A stretch of DNA of 48,389 nt from Opitutaceae bacterium (GTDB taxonomy: Bacteria; Verrucomicrobiota; Verrucomicrobiia; Opitutales; Opitutaceae). Numbering within the stretch: the stretch's first letter is position 1; each line of letters starts with the position of its first letter. The DNA is taken from assembly GCA_023269585.1 (NCBI GenBank), contig JAHFTC010000020.1, positions 1 through 48,389 of the forward strand, in the 5' to 3' direction. The translations under genes were made by a program, and so were the position numbers. Under the pieces are notes generated by a model that worked only from the letters and a program-made list of their open reading frames with translations, did not search any database and had not been told where the DNA came from. Shown piece by piece: positions 40,322 through 47,489 of this stretch.

Positions 40322-41014
40322 CTACGCGAGCAGACCCGGCACTTCCTCGAGCGTGCGAATCCGCACGGCGCGCGCATCGGTCGGCGACGCGGCCGTGCTG
40401 TCGAGCCACGCGGCGTGCCAGCCGGCGGCGAGCGCGCCGACGATGTCATGCTCCCAACTGTCGCCCACGTGCAGGAGCTCGTGCGGGGCGCAGTCGAGCG
40501 CGGCCGCGGCGTGGGCGAAGATCGCCGATGCCGGCTTTTCCACGCCGAGGTCGGCCGAGACGAAGACGTGGTCGAGCCAGCGGCACCACTCGTGGCCGGC
40601 CACCACGCGGTGCAGGCGCGAGTCCCAGTTGGAAAGGATGGCGAGTTTCAGCCCACGGGCGCGCAGCGTGGCGAAGAGCGCCGGCATGTCGGCGCGCGGT
40701 CGCCAGCGGCGCGCCTCGGCGAACGCCGCCCAGAGGTCGGGGAAGAGCCGGTCGGCCGCTGCGGTGTCGGCCCACGGGGCGAACACCTCGCCCACGAGAT
40801 CGCGCCAGAAGTGGAGTTCGGAGGCTTCGGTCGGGCGCGGCAGGTGGTGGCGCGCTTTGAAGGCCGCGTGGAAACGACGCTCGAGCTCGTTGTCCGGGGT
40901 GGCGAGTCCATGCGCGCGGCCGATCTCGCCGTAGACCGCGCCGACCGACGGCTGCGGCACGATGAGCGTGCCGGCGGCGTCGAAGGTGATCGCGCGGAGG
41001 CCGGTGAGTTGCAC
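40322..41014 (-). CDS. HAD-superfamily hydrolase
   Basis: 230 residues from GTG 41014 (QLTGLRAITFDAAGTLIVP); a longer GTG-initiated frame from 41077 is possible but its extra 21 residues are low-complexity. Motif I is FDAAGTL (Asp nucleophile), motif II LAILSNWDS, motif III EKPASAIF with the conserved Lys, and motif IV VGDSWEHDIVGA. The architecture (cap C1, haloacid-dehalogenase/HDHD3-like group) indicates a phosphatase or dehalogenase of small metabolites. Substrate unknown; stands alone. Confidence 0.9.
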   Translation of the reverse strand: MQLTGLRAITFDAAGTLIVPQPSVGAVYGEIGRAHGLATPDNELERRFHAAFKARHHLPRPTEASELHFWRDLVGEVFAPWADTAAADRLFPDLWAAFAEARRWRPRADMPALFATLRARGLKLAILSNWDSRLHRVVAGHEWCRWLDHVFVSADLGVEKPASAIFAHAAAALDCAPHELLHVGDSWEHDIVGALAAGWHAAWLDSTAASPTDARAVRIRTLEEVPGLLA

Positions 41015-41395
41015 GCGGGGAGCACACGCAGCGGCGCCGCGGAGTGCAAGCACCGCTCGGACCGGTCGAGCCGCCACCGCAGGAACGGAAAGCGGAGAAT
41101 CTGGAACTCACGAAATCAGGAAACGGAAGGGTCGAGGCGAACTGGGTTCCGAACGGAGGGTTCAGCGCCGTGATCGGTCGAGCGTCGAGCGGACGAGCGA
41201 CGAGGACCTGTAAGCCGAGGGGAAATCGGCGCGGTCGAGCGACTCGAACTGCGGCACCGACGGCTCGGCGCTCGTCCCTCGACACTCGACCCTCATCAAC
41301 ACAGCCCCGCGATCGCCCTGCGATGGGCCGGCGGCGGGCCCGTCAGACGTGCCTAAGGAATACCTACGGGTCGGCGGCCGCGCCCGGCGCGCGGC
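41015..41395. other. Gene-free region upstream of the HAD gene
   Basis: No plausible gene. It holds the CTCACGAAATCAGGAAACGG segment shared with about 4072 and the MITE-like element at 41177-41290. The remainder is non-coding and unremarkable. Confidence 0.6.
41177..41290. mobile_element. MITE-like 114-bp element with about 22-bp terminal inverted repeats
   Basis: Left terminus 41177-41199 (GTCGAGCGTCGAGCGGACGA, then GCG) pairs with the right terminus 41269-41290 (CGCTCGTCCCTCGACACTCG, then AC) with few mismatches. The 3' half recurs at about 5543-5607. There is no transposase gene in the window, so it would be mobilised in trans if it is mobile at all. Confidence 0.55.
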
Positions 41396-41415
41396 TCAGC
41401 TTTTCGTGAACAGCC

Positions 41416-42048
41416 TCAGGCTCGAACGCACCGGGGCGGCGAGGATGGCGGGGAAGGCTTCGCACGGGGTCCAGCAATTGGGGCACTTCCCTGCGGCTCG
41501 ACGTTGGCCCAGTAGTCCCAGTGGAGGTAAATCCCGCCCGAATGTTCCCGCGCGAAGACCGCCGGGTCTGCGTCGAGGAGGTGGGCGGCGGTCTCGGGTT
41601 GCACGGTATTGGTTTCGAGAAGGCACCAGAGCCCGGTGTTGGCGGAGATCACGAGGGCGTCGGGCGGCAGGGCGGCGGCGGCGGTCCGGACCCAGGCGAC
41701 ATCCGCCCGGGCTTCGCCGGCCTCGCGGCCGAGGGTCGGCACGAAATGGAGTGCGGTCCCCCAGTTCAGGAGCACCGCGAGATCGAGGTCGCGGCGCCCG
41801 AAGCGTGGGCGGAGCTACGGCGCGGCCGCCGCCAGCGCGCCGGCCGCGAGCAGGAGGCAGGCGTGCAACCCGCGGACCGTTGTCACCGAAACCTGGGCAC
41901 GGATGACTTCGACGTCCTCGCACAAAACGGTCCGGATCTGCCACAGCAACGCCGCGGCGAAGGCGGCGAGGATCGCCCCGAACCAGACGCGGCGACCGAC
42001 GGGCGACGGCGGGGCGGGCGGGAGGGCGTCAGGCGGAGCGTAGGCCAT
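41416..42048 (-). pseudogene. Membrane protein interrupted by an in-frame amber codon
   Basis: ATG 42048 opens a 77-codon frame with two membrane helices (VWFGAILAAFAAALLWQI and GLHACLLLAAGALAAAAP), ending in TAG at 41815-41817. The same frame continues as coherent protein sequence to 41416 (FGRRDLDLAVLLNWGTALHF, then ALPPDALVISANTGLWCLLE and SGGIYLHWDYW). It looks like one 211-codon gene with a CAG-to-TAG change at codon 78. The extreme C-terminus (after about 41505) may also be shifted. The start overlaps the end of the carbamoyltransferase gene by 20 nt, so they belong to one operon. Family not recognised; a soluble C-terminal domain after two helices is all that can be said. Confidence 0.65.
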
Positions 42049-43789
42049 GCGCGGTGGACGTGGGTTTGCTCAGCAGGGCGGAGCCAAGGGCGAGGTGTGG
42101 CACGTCGCACTCGAGCCAGGCGGCGACGATGTCCTCGGCCTTGTCGGGCATCGGTTTGCCGTGGAGGTTGAGGCTGGTGTTGATCACCGCGCCGGTGCCG
42201 GTGCGTGTCTTCATTTCGTGCAGCAGCCGCGCCCAAGGGTCGTCCGTCTCGTCGGGCACCATCTGCGGCCGGCAGGACCCGTCGGGACTGATGGCCCCGG
42301 CGAGGGCCGCCCGTCCGGCGGGCGAGGTGAGAAACCCGGTGGTCATGTGCAGGTTCACATCGTGGGGGCCGCGGAAGTCGGCGAGCAGGCGGGGCGCCTC
42401 CGAGAGTAGGAGACTGGGGCAGAACGGCTGGAACCAGACCCGCCGCTTGAGCCGCAGGTTGAGCGCGTCGCGCGCGGCGACGCTGTCGGCCCGGGCGACG
42501 ATGCTGCGCGCCCCGAGGGCGCGGGCTCCGAGTTCCATCCGGCCCTGGGCCCACATCACGATCCGGCCGGCGGCCACGAGTTCGGCCACCGCGGCGGCGA
42601 TATCCGTTGGGTGCTGGAGGAGGGCGCCCGTGGTCTGCGCCAGCACCGCTGCGGTGGCGCCGAGGTCGCCGTGGTCCGGACCGAGGCGGAAATCACAGAA
42701 CGACTCGGGCCGCCGGTCCGTGGTCCGGCGCCAGACCGCCAGCGCGGCGCCGAGGGCGAGGCCACCGTCGCCCATCGCGGGGCAGACCTCGAGCCGCTCG
42801 ACTCCGGGCACCGAGCGGATGAGGCGGTTGACCTTGATGTTGGAAGCGACGCCGCCGGCGTATCCGAAAGCCCTCACGCCGGTCGCCGCGGCCCAGCGGG
42901 CGAAGAAGGCCGGGATGAATTGCTCGAGGGTTTGTTGCGCCATCCGGCAGACCTGCTCGCGCGGCGTGCACCAGACGATGCGCTCGACCTCGGCGGCCAT
43001 CCGGTTGGGCGCAATCCGGCAGACGACGGTCGGGCCGCCGCTCGCATCAGTCTGCAACTCAAACCAGCGCAGAAAGGGGTTCGATTCGGGCGGCACTTCG
43101 GAGGCGAAGGCGGCGAGGGCCATGACCTTGCCCTCGTCCTCGAGCGGGCGCATGTGGAGCGCGTTGGTGATGTGCTCGAAGAAGAGCCCGAACGATGCGC
43201 GGCCGGGGATCGAGACTAGCGGGGTGAGGCGGCTTCGGGCGTTGGACCAACGCCAGACCGAGCCCGACTTGCCGTCGCCGATGCCGTCGAGGGTGACGAT
43301 CAAGGCGTCGGTATCCCAATCCGGCCAATAGGCGGCGGAGGCGGCGTGGGCCTCGTGGTGGTCGACGAGGTGCACGGCGTGGGCAGGGACTCCGAGCGTG
43401 CGGGCGAACCACCGGCGGGTCCACCATCGGCTCAGCGGGTTGGGCGGGAGCTGGGTGAGGGCGTATTTCGCGCGCTGCTTGAGTCCGGTGAGCGCACCGG
43501 GCGGGGTGAGGCGGCGACGCACGCGGTAGTAGTCTTCCTTCAATCGCGGGACGAGGCGGGTGAGCGTCTTCGCCGGGTCCGAGGTTGTAACCGCCCAGGT
43601 GATGCGCCGGTTGCCGGCCTGCTCGCGCAGCACGGCGAGGCAGCGGGTGGGCAGGCCGACGTCGAGCTTGCGGCCGGAGAGGCGCTCCTCGTTGAGCGCG
43701 GTCACGACCCGGCCGTCCACGATCAGGGCGGCTCCGGCGTCGTGTCCGTCCCAGACGCCGATCACGGCCTCACAACCGGCTTCAGTCAT
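42029..43789 (-). CDS. Carbamoyltransferase of the NodU/CmcH family
   Basis: 586 residues. The N-terminal ASKHA/Kae1-like domain has GVWDGHDAGAALIVDG, VDHHEAHAASAAYWP (metal/phosphate His) and VTLDGIGDGKSG; the C-terminal domain has MELGARALGARSIVARAD and TGTGAVINTSLNLHGKP, both strongly conserved. It transfers the carbamoyl group of carbamoyl phosphate to a hydroxyl, as in nodulation-factor, cephalosporin or saxitoxin biosynthesis; the acceptor here is unknown and could be a surface glycan. ATG 43789 lies inside the end of the upstream short pilin-like frame (8-nt overlap). It is a homologue of the HypF C-terminal domain but not part of hydrogenase maturation. Confidence 0.93.
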   Translation of the reverse strand: MTEAGCEAVIGVWDGHDAGAALIVDGRVVTALNEERLSGRKLDVGLPTRCLAVLREQAGNRRITWAVTTSDPAKTLTRLVPRLKEDYYRVRRRLTPPGALTGLKQRAKYALTQLPPNPLSRWWTRRWFARTLGVPAHAVHLVDHHEAHAASAAYWPDWDTDALIVTLDGIGDGKSGSVWRWSNARSRLTPLVSIPGRASFGLFFEHITNALHMRPLEDEGKVMALAAFASEVPPESNPFLRWFELQTDASGGPTVVCRIAPNRMAAEVERIVWCTPREQVCRMAQQTLEQFIPAFFARWAAATGVRAFGYAGGVASNIKVNRLIRSVPGVERLEVCPAMGDGGLALGAALAVWRRTTDRRPESFCDFRLGPDHGDLGATAAVLAQTTGALLQHPTDIAAAVAELVAAGRIVMWAQGRMELGARALGARSIVARADSVAARDALNLRLKRRVWFQPFCPSLLLSEAPRLLADFRGPHDVNLHMTTGFLTSPAGRAALAGAISPDGSCRPQMVPDETDDPWARLLHEMKTRTGTGAVINTSLNLHGKPMPDKAEDIVAAWLECDVPHLALGSALLSKPTSTAHGLRSA

Positions 43790-43985
43790 GGGGCAGGGGC
43801 AGCCGGGGGGCGGCGGCCAGCCGCTCCGCTTTCAACGTGGAGCGGGCAGCCGCCAGAACGACGGCCAGAATCGCGGCGACCACGAGCAGCGCGATCGTGC
43901 TCGCGATCATGATCTCCACGAGGGTGAAGGCCTGGTCGCGCCGGGTTGGCCGGGAGTGAGGGGCGTGCGCATGGGAAAGGGTCAG
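43782..43985 (-). CDS. Short pilin-like protein (possible pseudopilin remnant), CTG start proposed
   Basis: 67 residues. The frame carries a type IV pilin-like N-terminus (RRDQAFTLVEIMIASTIALL, then VVAAILAVVLAAARSTL) and stops soon after the helix, far shorter than a full pilin. No ATG/GTG/TTG is in frame; a CTG at 43985-43983 overlaps the upstream pilin TGA as CTGA, which suggests coupled initiation. Its stop overlaps the carbamoyltransferase start. Either a minimal pseudopilin or a truncated gene. Confidence 0.5.
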   Translation of the reverse strand: MTLSHAHAPHSRPTRRDQAFTLVEIMIASTIALLVVAAILAVVLAAARSTLKAERLAAAPRLPLPHD

Positions 43986-44398
43986 GTGTCCGCGCGGACC
44001 ACGTACAGGGTGATGGTGCGGGTGCGGTTGAGCACGCGGTAGGTCGCGGGGAATTCGCCGACGAGCTCGCGGCCGACGGAGGACTTGTCGTCCTTGCGCT
44101 GGTCCGGGGTGCCGACGGTCTCGGTCTCGTCCACTGTGTTTCCGTTGATGCGGACGCGCTCGCAGGTGAAGTCGTCGGCAAACGATTGCAGCAGGGCGCG
44201 GACCGGGTCCCGCCGCCGTGCATCCTCGTTCATCCGGTAGGCCTGGAGGATCGCCCCGAGGATCGCCAGCAGCACGACGGTCATCACCGCGAACGCGATC
44301 ATGACCTCGACCAACGACATGCCCCGCCGCCCGCCCGCCGCGAGCGGGCGCAGGGTGGACTCGCTGCGCCAGTGATTCGACGGTGTAGTTCCCACCAT
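43982..44398 (-). CDS. Type IV pilin-like/pseudopilin protein
   Basis: 138 residues from ATG 44398. A prepilin-peptidase site, RRGMSLVEVMIAFAVMTVVL, sits at residues about 27-45 with cleavage expected after G. The hydrophobic helix continues to about 50, and a polar C-terminal domain follows (SFADDFTCERVRINGNTVDE, then TYRVLNRTRTITLYVVRADT). Leader length and the SLVEVMIAF pattern fit PilV/GspI-type minor pilins. It is the first gene of a minus-strand operon: pilin, short pilin, carbamoyltransferase, broken membrane protein. Confidence 0.85.
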   Translation of the reverse strand: MVGTTPSNHWRSESTLRPLAAGGRRGMSLVEVMIAFAVMTVVLLAILGAILQAYRMNEDARRRDPVRALLQSFADDFTCERVRINGNTVDETETVGTPDQRKDDKSSVGRELVGEFPATYRVLNRTRTITLYVVRADT

Positions 44399-44654
44399 AG
44401 TCCTCAAGCTTCGGAAAACAGGACCGGCGCTGTCTAGTGCAGAGGCGGGCCGACGCATCAACAAACCTGTGAAAGTCCCGGGTCCGGGAGGGGGACACTT
44501 CCTAGGCTGCGTTTTGTAATCGGTGGATGCCGCAACGCCGTGGCGCCGGGGCGGGGCTCGCGGCGCCGGGGCGGAACTTTCGCTGCCGGCCTCGCGTTTT
44601 CTTGAATCCAAACGCCCGCCCAACTGCCACTCACCCGCAAACCACCACTCGACC
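44399..44654. other. Divergent upstream region, pilin operon and DUF6249 operon
   Basis: 256 bp with no gene. It should contain promoters for both directions; no boxes could be assigned with confidence by eye. Confidence 0.4.
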
Positions 44655-45080
44655 ATGAATCCACTGCTCGCGTTTTCCGCCCCGTCCCCGCTGCTTGCCG
44701 GCATCGAAAACAGCATCTTCCCCTACCTGGTCCCGCTCGCCGGGATTGGTATCGCCATCACCGCCATCATCCTCGGCGGCATCGAGAAGCTGCAGAAACG
44801 CCGCCTGCGCCACGAACTCCTGCGCATTGCGCTGGAGAAGGGCCAGCCCCTGCCGCCCGAACTGCTCGACGAGAAGACCGCCGAGCGCGCCGAGCGCGAC
44901 GACCGCCGCAGCGGGTTGATCGCCCTCGCCGTCGGTCTCGCGCTCTACCTCTTCCTCGGCCTCCTGATCCCGACGGCCGGCGTGAAGTGGGTCGCGCTCA
45001 TCCCCGGTTTCATCGGACTGGCGCTCCTGCTCAATTGGGCGCTCGAACGCGGGGGCGACGATCGCCAGAACAAGCGGTGA
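44655..45080 (+). CDS. DUF6249-like membrane protein
   Basis: 141 residues from ATG 44655. Membrane helix at about 18-44 (FPYLVPLAGIGIAITAIILG), a cytoplasmic helical hinge (RRLRHELLRIALEKGQPLPP, then ELL), then two further helices (about 92-130). The 'RHELLRIALEKGQPLPPELL' stretch is characteristic of the DUF6249 family, which commonly precedes an ECF sigma gene, as it does here (43 nt gap). Probably first gene of a three-gene operon that senses an envelope signal; role inferred from context. Confidence 0.85.
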   Translation: MNPLLAFSAPSPLLAGIENSIFPYLVPLAGIGIAITAIILGGIEKLQKRRLRHELLRIALEKGQPLPPELLDEKTAERAERDDRRSGLIALAVGLALYLFLGLLIPTAGVKWVALIPGFIGLALLLNWALERGGDDRQNKR

Positions 45081-45123
45081 ACCGTCCGCCCCGCCGCCCC
45101 GTCCACCCGCCCGTATCCGCAAC

Positions 45124-45681
45124 TTGAGCCTGACCGACCACGACCTGATCGCCCGCGTGCTGCTCGACGACGACCGGCACGCCTTCGGCGAACTCGTCCG
45201 CCGCCACCAGGCGGCGGTGCGCGGTTTCCTGCGGCGCCTCACCGGCGGCCGGCACGCCCTCGCCGACGATCTCGCCCAGGAGACCTTCCTCGCCGCCTAC
45301 CGCGACCTCGCGCGGTTCCGCGGCGGTTCGGAATTCACCACGTGGCTTTTCGGCATCGCCTACAACCACTTCCGCTCCGCCCGCCGCCGCGAACGCGAGT
45401 CTGTCGAGCTCACCGACGAGGCGCCCGCCGACGCGTTGCCCGGCTACGAGGGCACGGAGCCCGCGGCCACGGCCGCGACCGACCTGCGCCACGACCTCTC
45501 CGCCGCGCTCACCCAGCTCTCGCGCGACGAATGCGCCGCGGTGCACCTCTGCTACGCCGAAGGGCTGACCCACGAGGAGGCCGCCGCCGCCCTCGGGTGC
45601 CCGCTCGGCACCGTGAAAACCCATGTCCTGCGCGCGAAGGAGAAACTTCGCCGCCTCCTCCGCGCCTGGGCGCCCGCCTGA
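45124..45681 (+). CDS. ECF-type RNA polymerase sigma factor
   Basis: 185 residues from TTG 45124. Region 2 has DDRHAFGELVRRHQAAVRGF and ADDLAQETFLAAYRDLARFR; FTTWLFGIAYNHFRSARRR follows. Region 4 is LSRDECAAVHLCYAEGLTHE, then EAAAALGCPLGTVKTHVLRA. The second sigma gene of the window and clearly of the small ECF class. It is placed between a DUF6249 membrane protein and a small membrane protein that may be its anti-sigma factor, with gaps of 43 and 13 nt. Confidence 0.94.
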   Translation: MSLTDHDLIARVLLDDDRHAFGELVRRHQAAVRGFLRRLTGGRHALADDLAQETFLAAYRDLARFRGGSEFTTWLFGIAYNHFRSARRRERESVELTDEAPADALPGYEGTEPAATAATDLRHDLSAALTQLSRDECAAVHLCYAEGLTHEEAAAALGCPLGTVKTHVLRAKEKLRRLLRAWAPA

Positions 45682-45694
45682 AACCGCTCCCGCC

Positions 45695-46081
45695 ATGAAT
45701 CCGCTCGCGAATCCAGAACCCGAAGACTCGACCGCCGCCGAGGACCGGCGCCTGCGGGCGCTCCTGCGCGACCACGCGCCCGACTACATCGCCGATGCTG
45801 GTTTCACCGCCGGCGTGCTGGGGCGGCTGCCGGCGTCGCGGCAGGTGCGCAACCGGCGACGCCTCTGGCTGCTCGGCGGGGCGGTCGTGCTCGGCGCGGC
45901 GGCGGCGGCGGCCCTCGCCGGCCCGGGTTTGGTGGAGCAGGTCAGTATCGCCGGTTGTTGGCTACGCGACTGCTGGCAACGCCCTGTGCCGTATATCGGT
46001 GACATGGCGTCGCTTGGCTCGCTCGTCGTGGGTCTCGCCGCCGCGGCGCTGGGCTGGCAATCTTACGCGCGGGAGGGCTGA
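45695..46081 (+). CDS. Small membrane protein, putative anti-sigma factor
   Basis: 128 residues from ATG 45695, 13 nt after the ECF sigma stop. The N-terminal cytoplasmic part (RRLRALLRDHAPDYIADAGF, then TAGVLGRL) is followed by two membrane helices (about 60-82 and 105-122). The position directly after an ECF sigma gene and the single-domain membrane layout suggest the cognate anti-sigma factor, but there is no zinc motif (HxxxCxxC), so the assignment is inference. Confidence 0.75.
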   Translation: MNPLANPEPEDSTAAEDRRLRALLRDHAPDYIADAGFTAGVLGRLPASRQVRNRRRLWLLGGAVVLGAAAAAALAGPGLVEQVSIAGCWLRDCWQRPVPYIGDMASLGSLVVGLAAAALGWQSYAREG

Positions 46082-46335
46082 AGGGGGCGGGCGGCAGTCG
46101 AGGGTCGAGAGGCGAGGGTCGAGTGCCGGGGTCCCAAGAATCGGGGAGCGGGCTGCACCCCCGCCAAGGGGGTGGGGACCTATGCGAGCGGTCATGGAAC
46201 ACCGGATTCCGCAGACGACAGAAGGTAACGAAGGAAACAAAGGCGCACTGGACGCAGAGGAGGATGCTATGATTCCGAGAGATGCCGGTTCGCCCGCGCG
46301 GACGTCTAGCCCTCCCTCGAGGTTGACCTTGGAAA
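46082..46335. other. Intergenic region upstream of hicAB
   Basis: About 250 bp without a gene. It holds GTCGAGG-type short repeats (about 46097-46125, cf. 40141) and a run of purine-rich text (GAAGGTAACGAAGGAAACAA) that is common as an intergenic repeat in related genomes. Confidence 0.45.
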
Positions 46336-46356
46336 CTAGTATCATAACGATACTAG
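46336..46356. promoter_or_regulatory. Palindromic operator for hicAB
   Basis: CTAGTATC (46336-46343), ATAAC, GATACTAG (46349-46356): perfect 8-bp arms, 3 nt before the hicA ATG. AT-rich and unlike its surroundings, which fits an autoregulatory HicB site. TTGACC at 46323-46328 could be a -35 element, but no well-spaced -10 is evident. The tight spacing leaves no room for a normal ribosome site, so hicA may be leaderless. Confidence 0.7.
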
Positions 46357-46359
46357 CCA

Positions 46360-46563
46360 ATGCCGCGGAAACTCCGCCAACTCATTGCCGATCTCCAGCA
46401 AGCCGGCTTTGTCCACGTCGGGACGACCGGCAGTCACCGGAAATTCCGGCACGCCGGCGGGGCCACGGTCATCCTCTCCGGCCAGACCGGGGCCGATGCT
46501 CACCACTATCAGGAGAAGGACGTGAAGGCGGCCATCGCCGCGACGAAGGAGACGAAGTCATGA
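46360..46563 (+). CDS. hicA: HicA-type mRNA interferase toxin
   Basis: 67 residues. Double-stranded-RNA-binding-like fold with PRKLRQLIADLQQAGFVHV, the catalytic His in TGSHRKFRH (H26), and an ADAHHYQEKDVKAAIAA ending. The length and motifs match HicA, which cleaves mRNA/tmRNA in free form. The ATG at 46360 is 3 nt after the palindrome; the TGA overlaps the hicB ATG (ATGA). Confidence 0.93.
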   Translation: MPRKLRQLIADLQQAGFVHVGTTGSHRKFRHAGGATVILSGQTGADAHHYQEKDVKAAIAATKETKS

Positions 46564-46925
46564 AGAAAACCACCAGCACCTCCCAGCGGGCCGTGAAGGA
46601 AGCCGCCGCCCGCTATCTGAAGATCGTCGAATGGTCCGACGCGGATCGCTGCTTCGTGGGCCGCTGTCCCGGGCTGTTCTTCGGCGGCTGCCACGGCGCG
46701 GAGGAGACGGAGGTCTATCGCGAACTTTGTGGCCTCGTCGAAGCGCACGTCGCCGAGCTGCTCGCGGGTGGCGAGCGCCTGCCGGGCGCCACCGCCGGCA
46801 AAAGCTACAGCGGGAAGTTTGTCGTGCGGGTCGATCCAGGCATCCATCAAAAGGTGGCTCTCCGGGCGGCGGCGCAGAACCTGAGCCTGAACCAGTTCGT
46901 CGCCGACGCGCTCGCGAAGGTGTAG
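46560..46925 (+). CDS. hicB: HicB-type antitoxin
   Basis: 121 residues from ATG 46560, overlapping hicA by 4 nt. The N-terminal partially degraded RNase H-like fold has YLKIVEWSDADRCFVGRCPG and LFFGGCHGAEETEVYRELCG; the C-terminal DNA-binding ribbon-helix-helix has FVVRVDPGIHQKVALRAAAQ, then NLSLNQFVADAL. Binds HicA and probably represses the operon through the 46336-46356 palindrome. Ends in TAG. Confidence 0.93.
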   Translation: MKKTTSTSQRAVKEAAARYLKIVEWSDADRCFVGRCPGLFFGGCHGAEETEVYRELCGLVEAHVAELLAGGERLPGATAGKSYSGKFVVRVDPGIHQKVALRAAAQNLSLNQFVADALAKV

Positions 46926-46998
46926 CCGTGAACGCCTCCCTAATGTCTTTTCCGCTTCCATATTCCCTTTTCGGCGTGGCTGACTTGAAACGTTGAAT

Positions 46999-47388
46999 AT
47001 GAAGAGATTCCTCGTCATCGCGGGCATTGTGCTAGGGGGCGGTTCCTCAATGCAGGCGGGGGTGCCCGATGCGCCTGCAGCCCAGCTGTTCGACGGTGTG
47101 AGTGTGAACTTCACCGACGGGGTTGATCGTGAAGAAGCGAGGCGGTTGGCGGGGCGGTACTTCGCGGAGTTTCACGGCGCTTGCGGTGGCGTTGATTATG
47201 CCGGCGAGACTCCCGACTCGTGGAGTTTCAGCACGGTTGTCGGATTTGCGGCCGCTCCCGGCGAAGCGATCGTCGTTCGGAAAGACGGAACCAGAATCAG
47301 CCAGAAAGGGAGCCCGGACGTAGTTCGCACCGGTGATTCGTGGACCTATAAGGGGGCCAATTTCTTCGGGGAAGAAGGCGGGGGCTGA
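46999..47388 (+). CDS. Small secreted protein, unknown
   Basis: 129 residues from ATG 46999 (a TTG two codons upstream is also open). A Sec-type signal (KRFLVIAGIVLGGGSSMQA, cleavage near QA-GV) is followed by a beta-rich mature domain with DGVDREEARRLAGRYFAEFH, an isolated Cys (GACGGVD) and PGEAIVVRKDGTRISQKG. Base composition is lower in GC than the neighbours, which together with the nearby TA pair hints at acquisition. No family recognised. Confidence 0.7.
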   Translation: MKRFLVIAGIVLGGGSSMQAGVPDAPAAQLFDGVSVNFTDGVDREEARRLAGRYFAEFHGACGGVDYAGETPDSWSFSTVVGFAAAPGEAIVVRKDGTRISQKGSPDVVRTGDSWTYKGANFFGEEGGG

Positions 47389-47489
47389 TACTTGGGTCCA
47401 GTTCAACCACTGCTGAGGTGGCTGCTTTGCGCGCGGCGCCGTCGCTCGCGGGATTGCGTGGGGCGCGGCGGGGCGCACACTCGCGAGCC

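Noticed and set aside
42029-43789. Carbamoyltransferase as a second HypF-like maturation factor
   Set aside because: It lacks acylphosphatase, zinc-finger and YrdC domains and is in a pilin-type operon away from the hydrogenase island.
43940-43977. ATG at 43976-43974 as the start of the short pilin
   Set aside because: That ATG is in the frame of the upstream pilin, not in the frame encoding the AFTLVEIMIAS helix, so it would need a frameshift.
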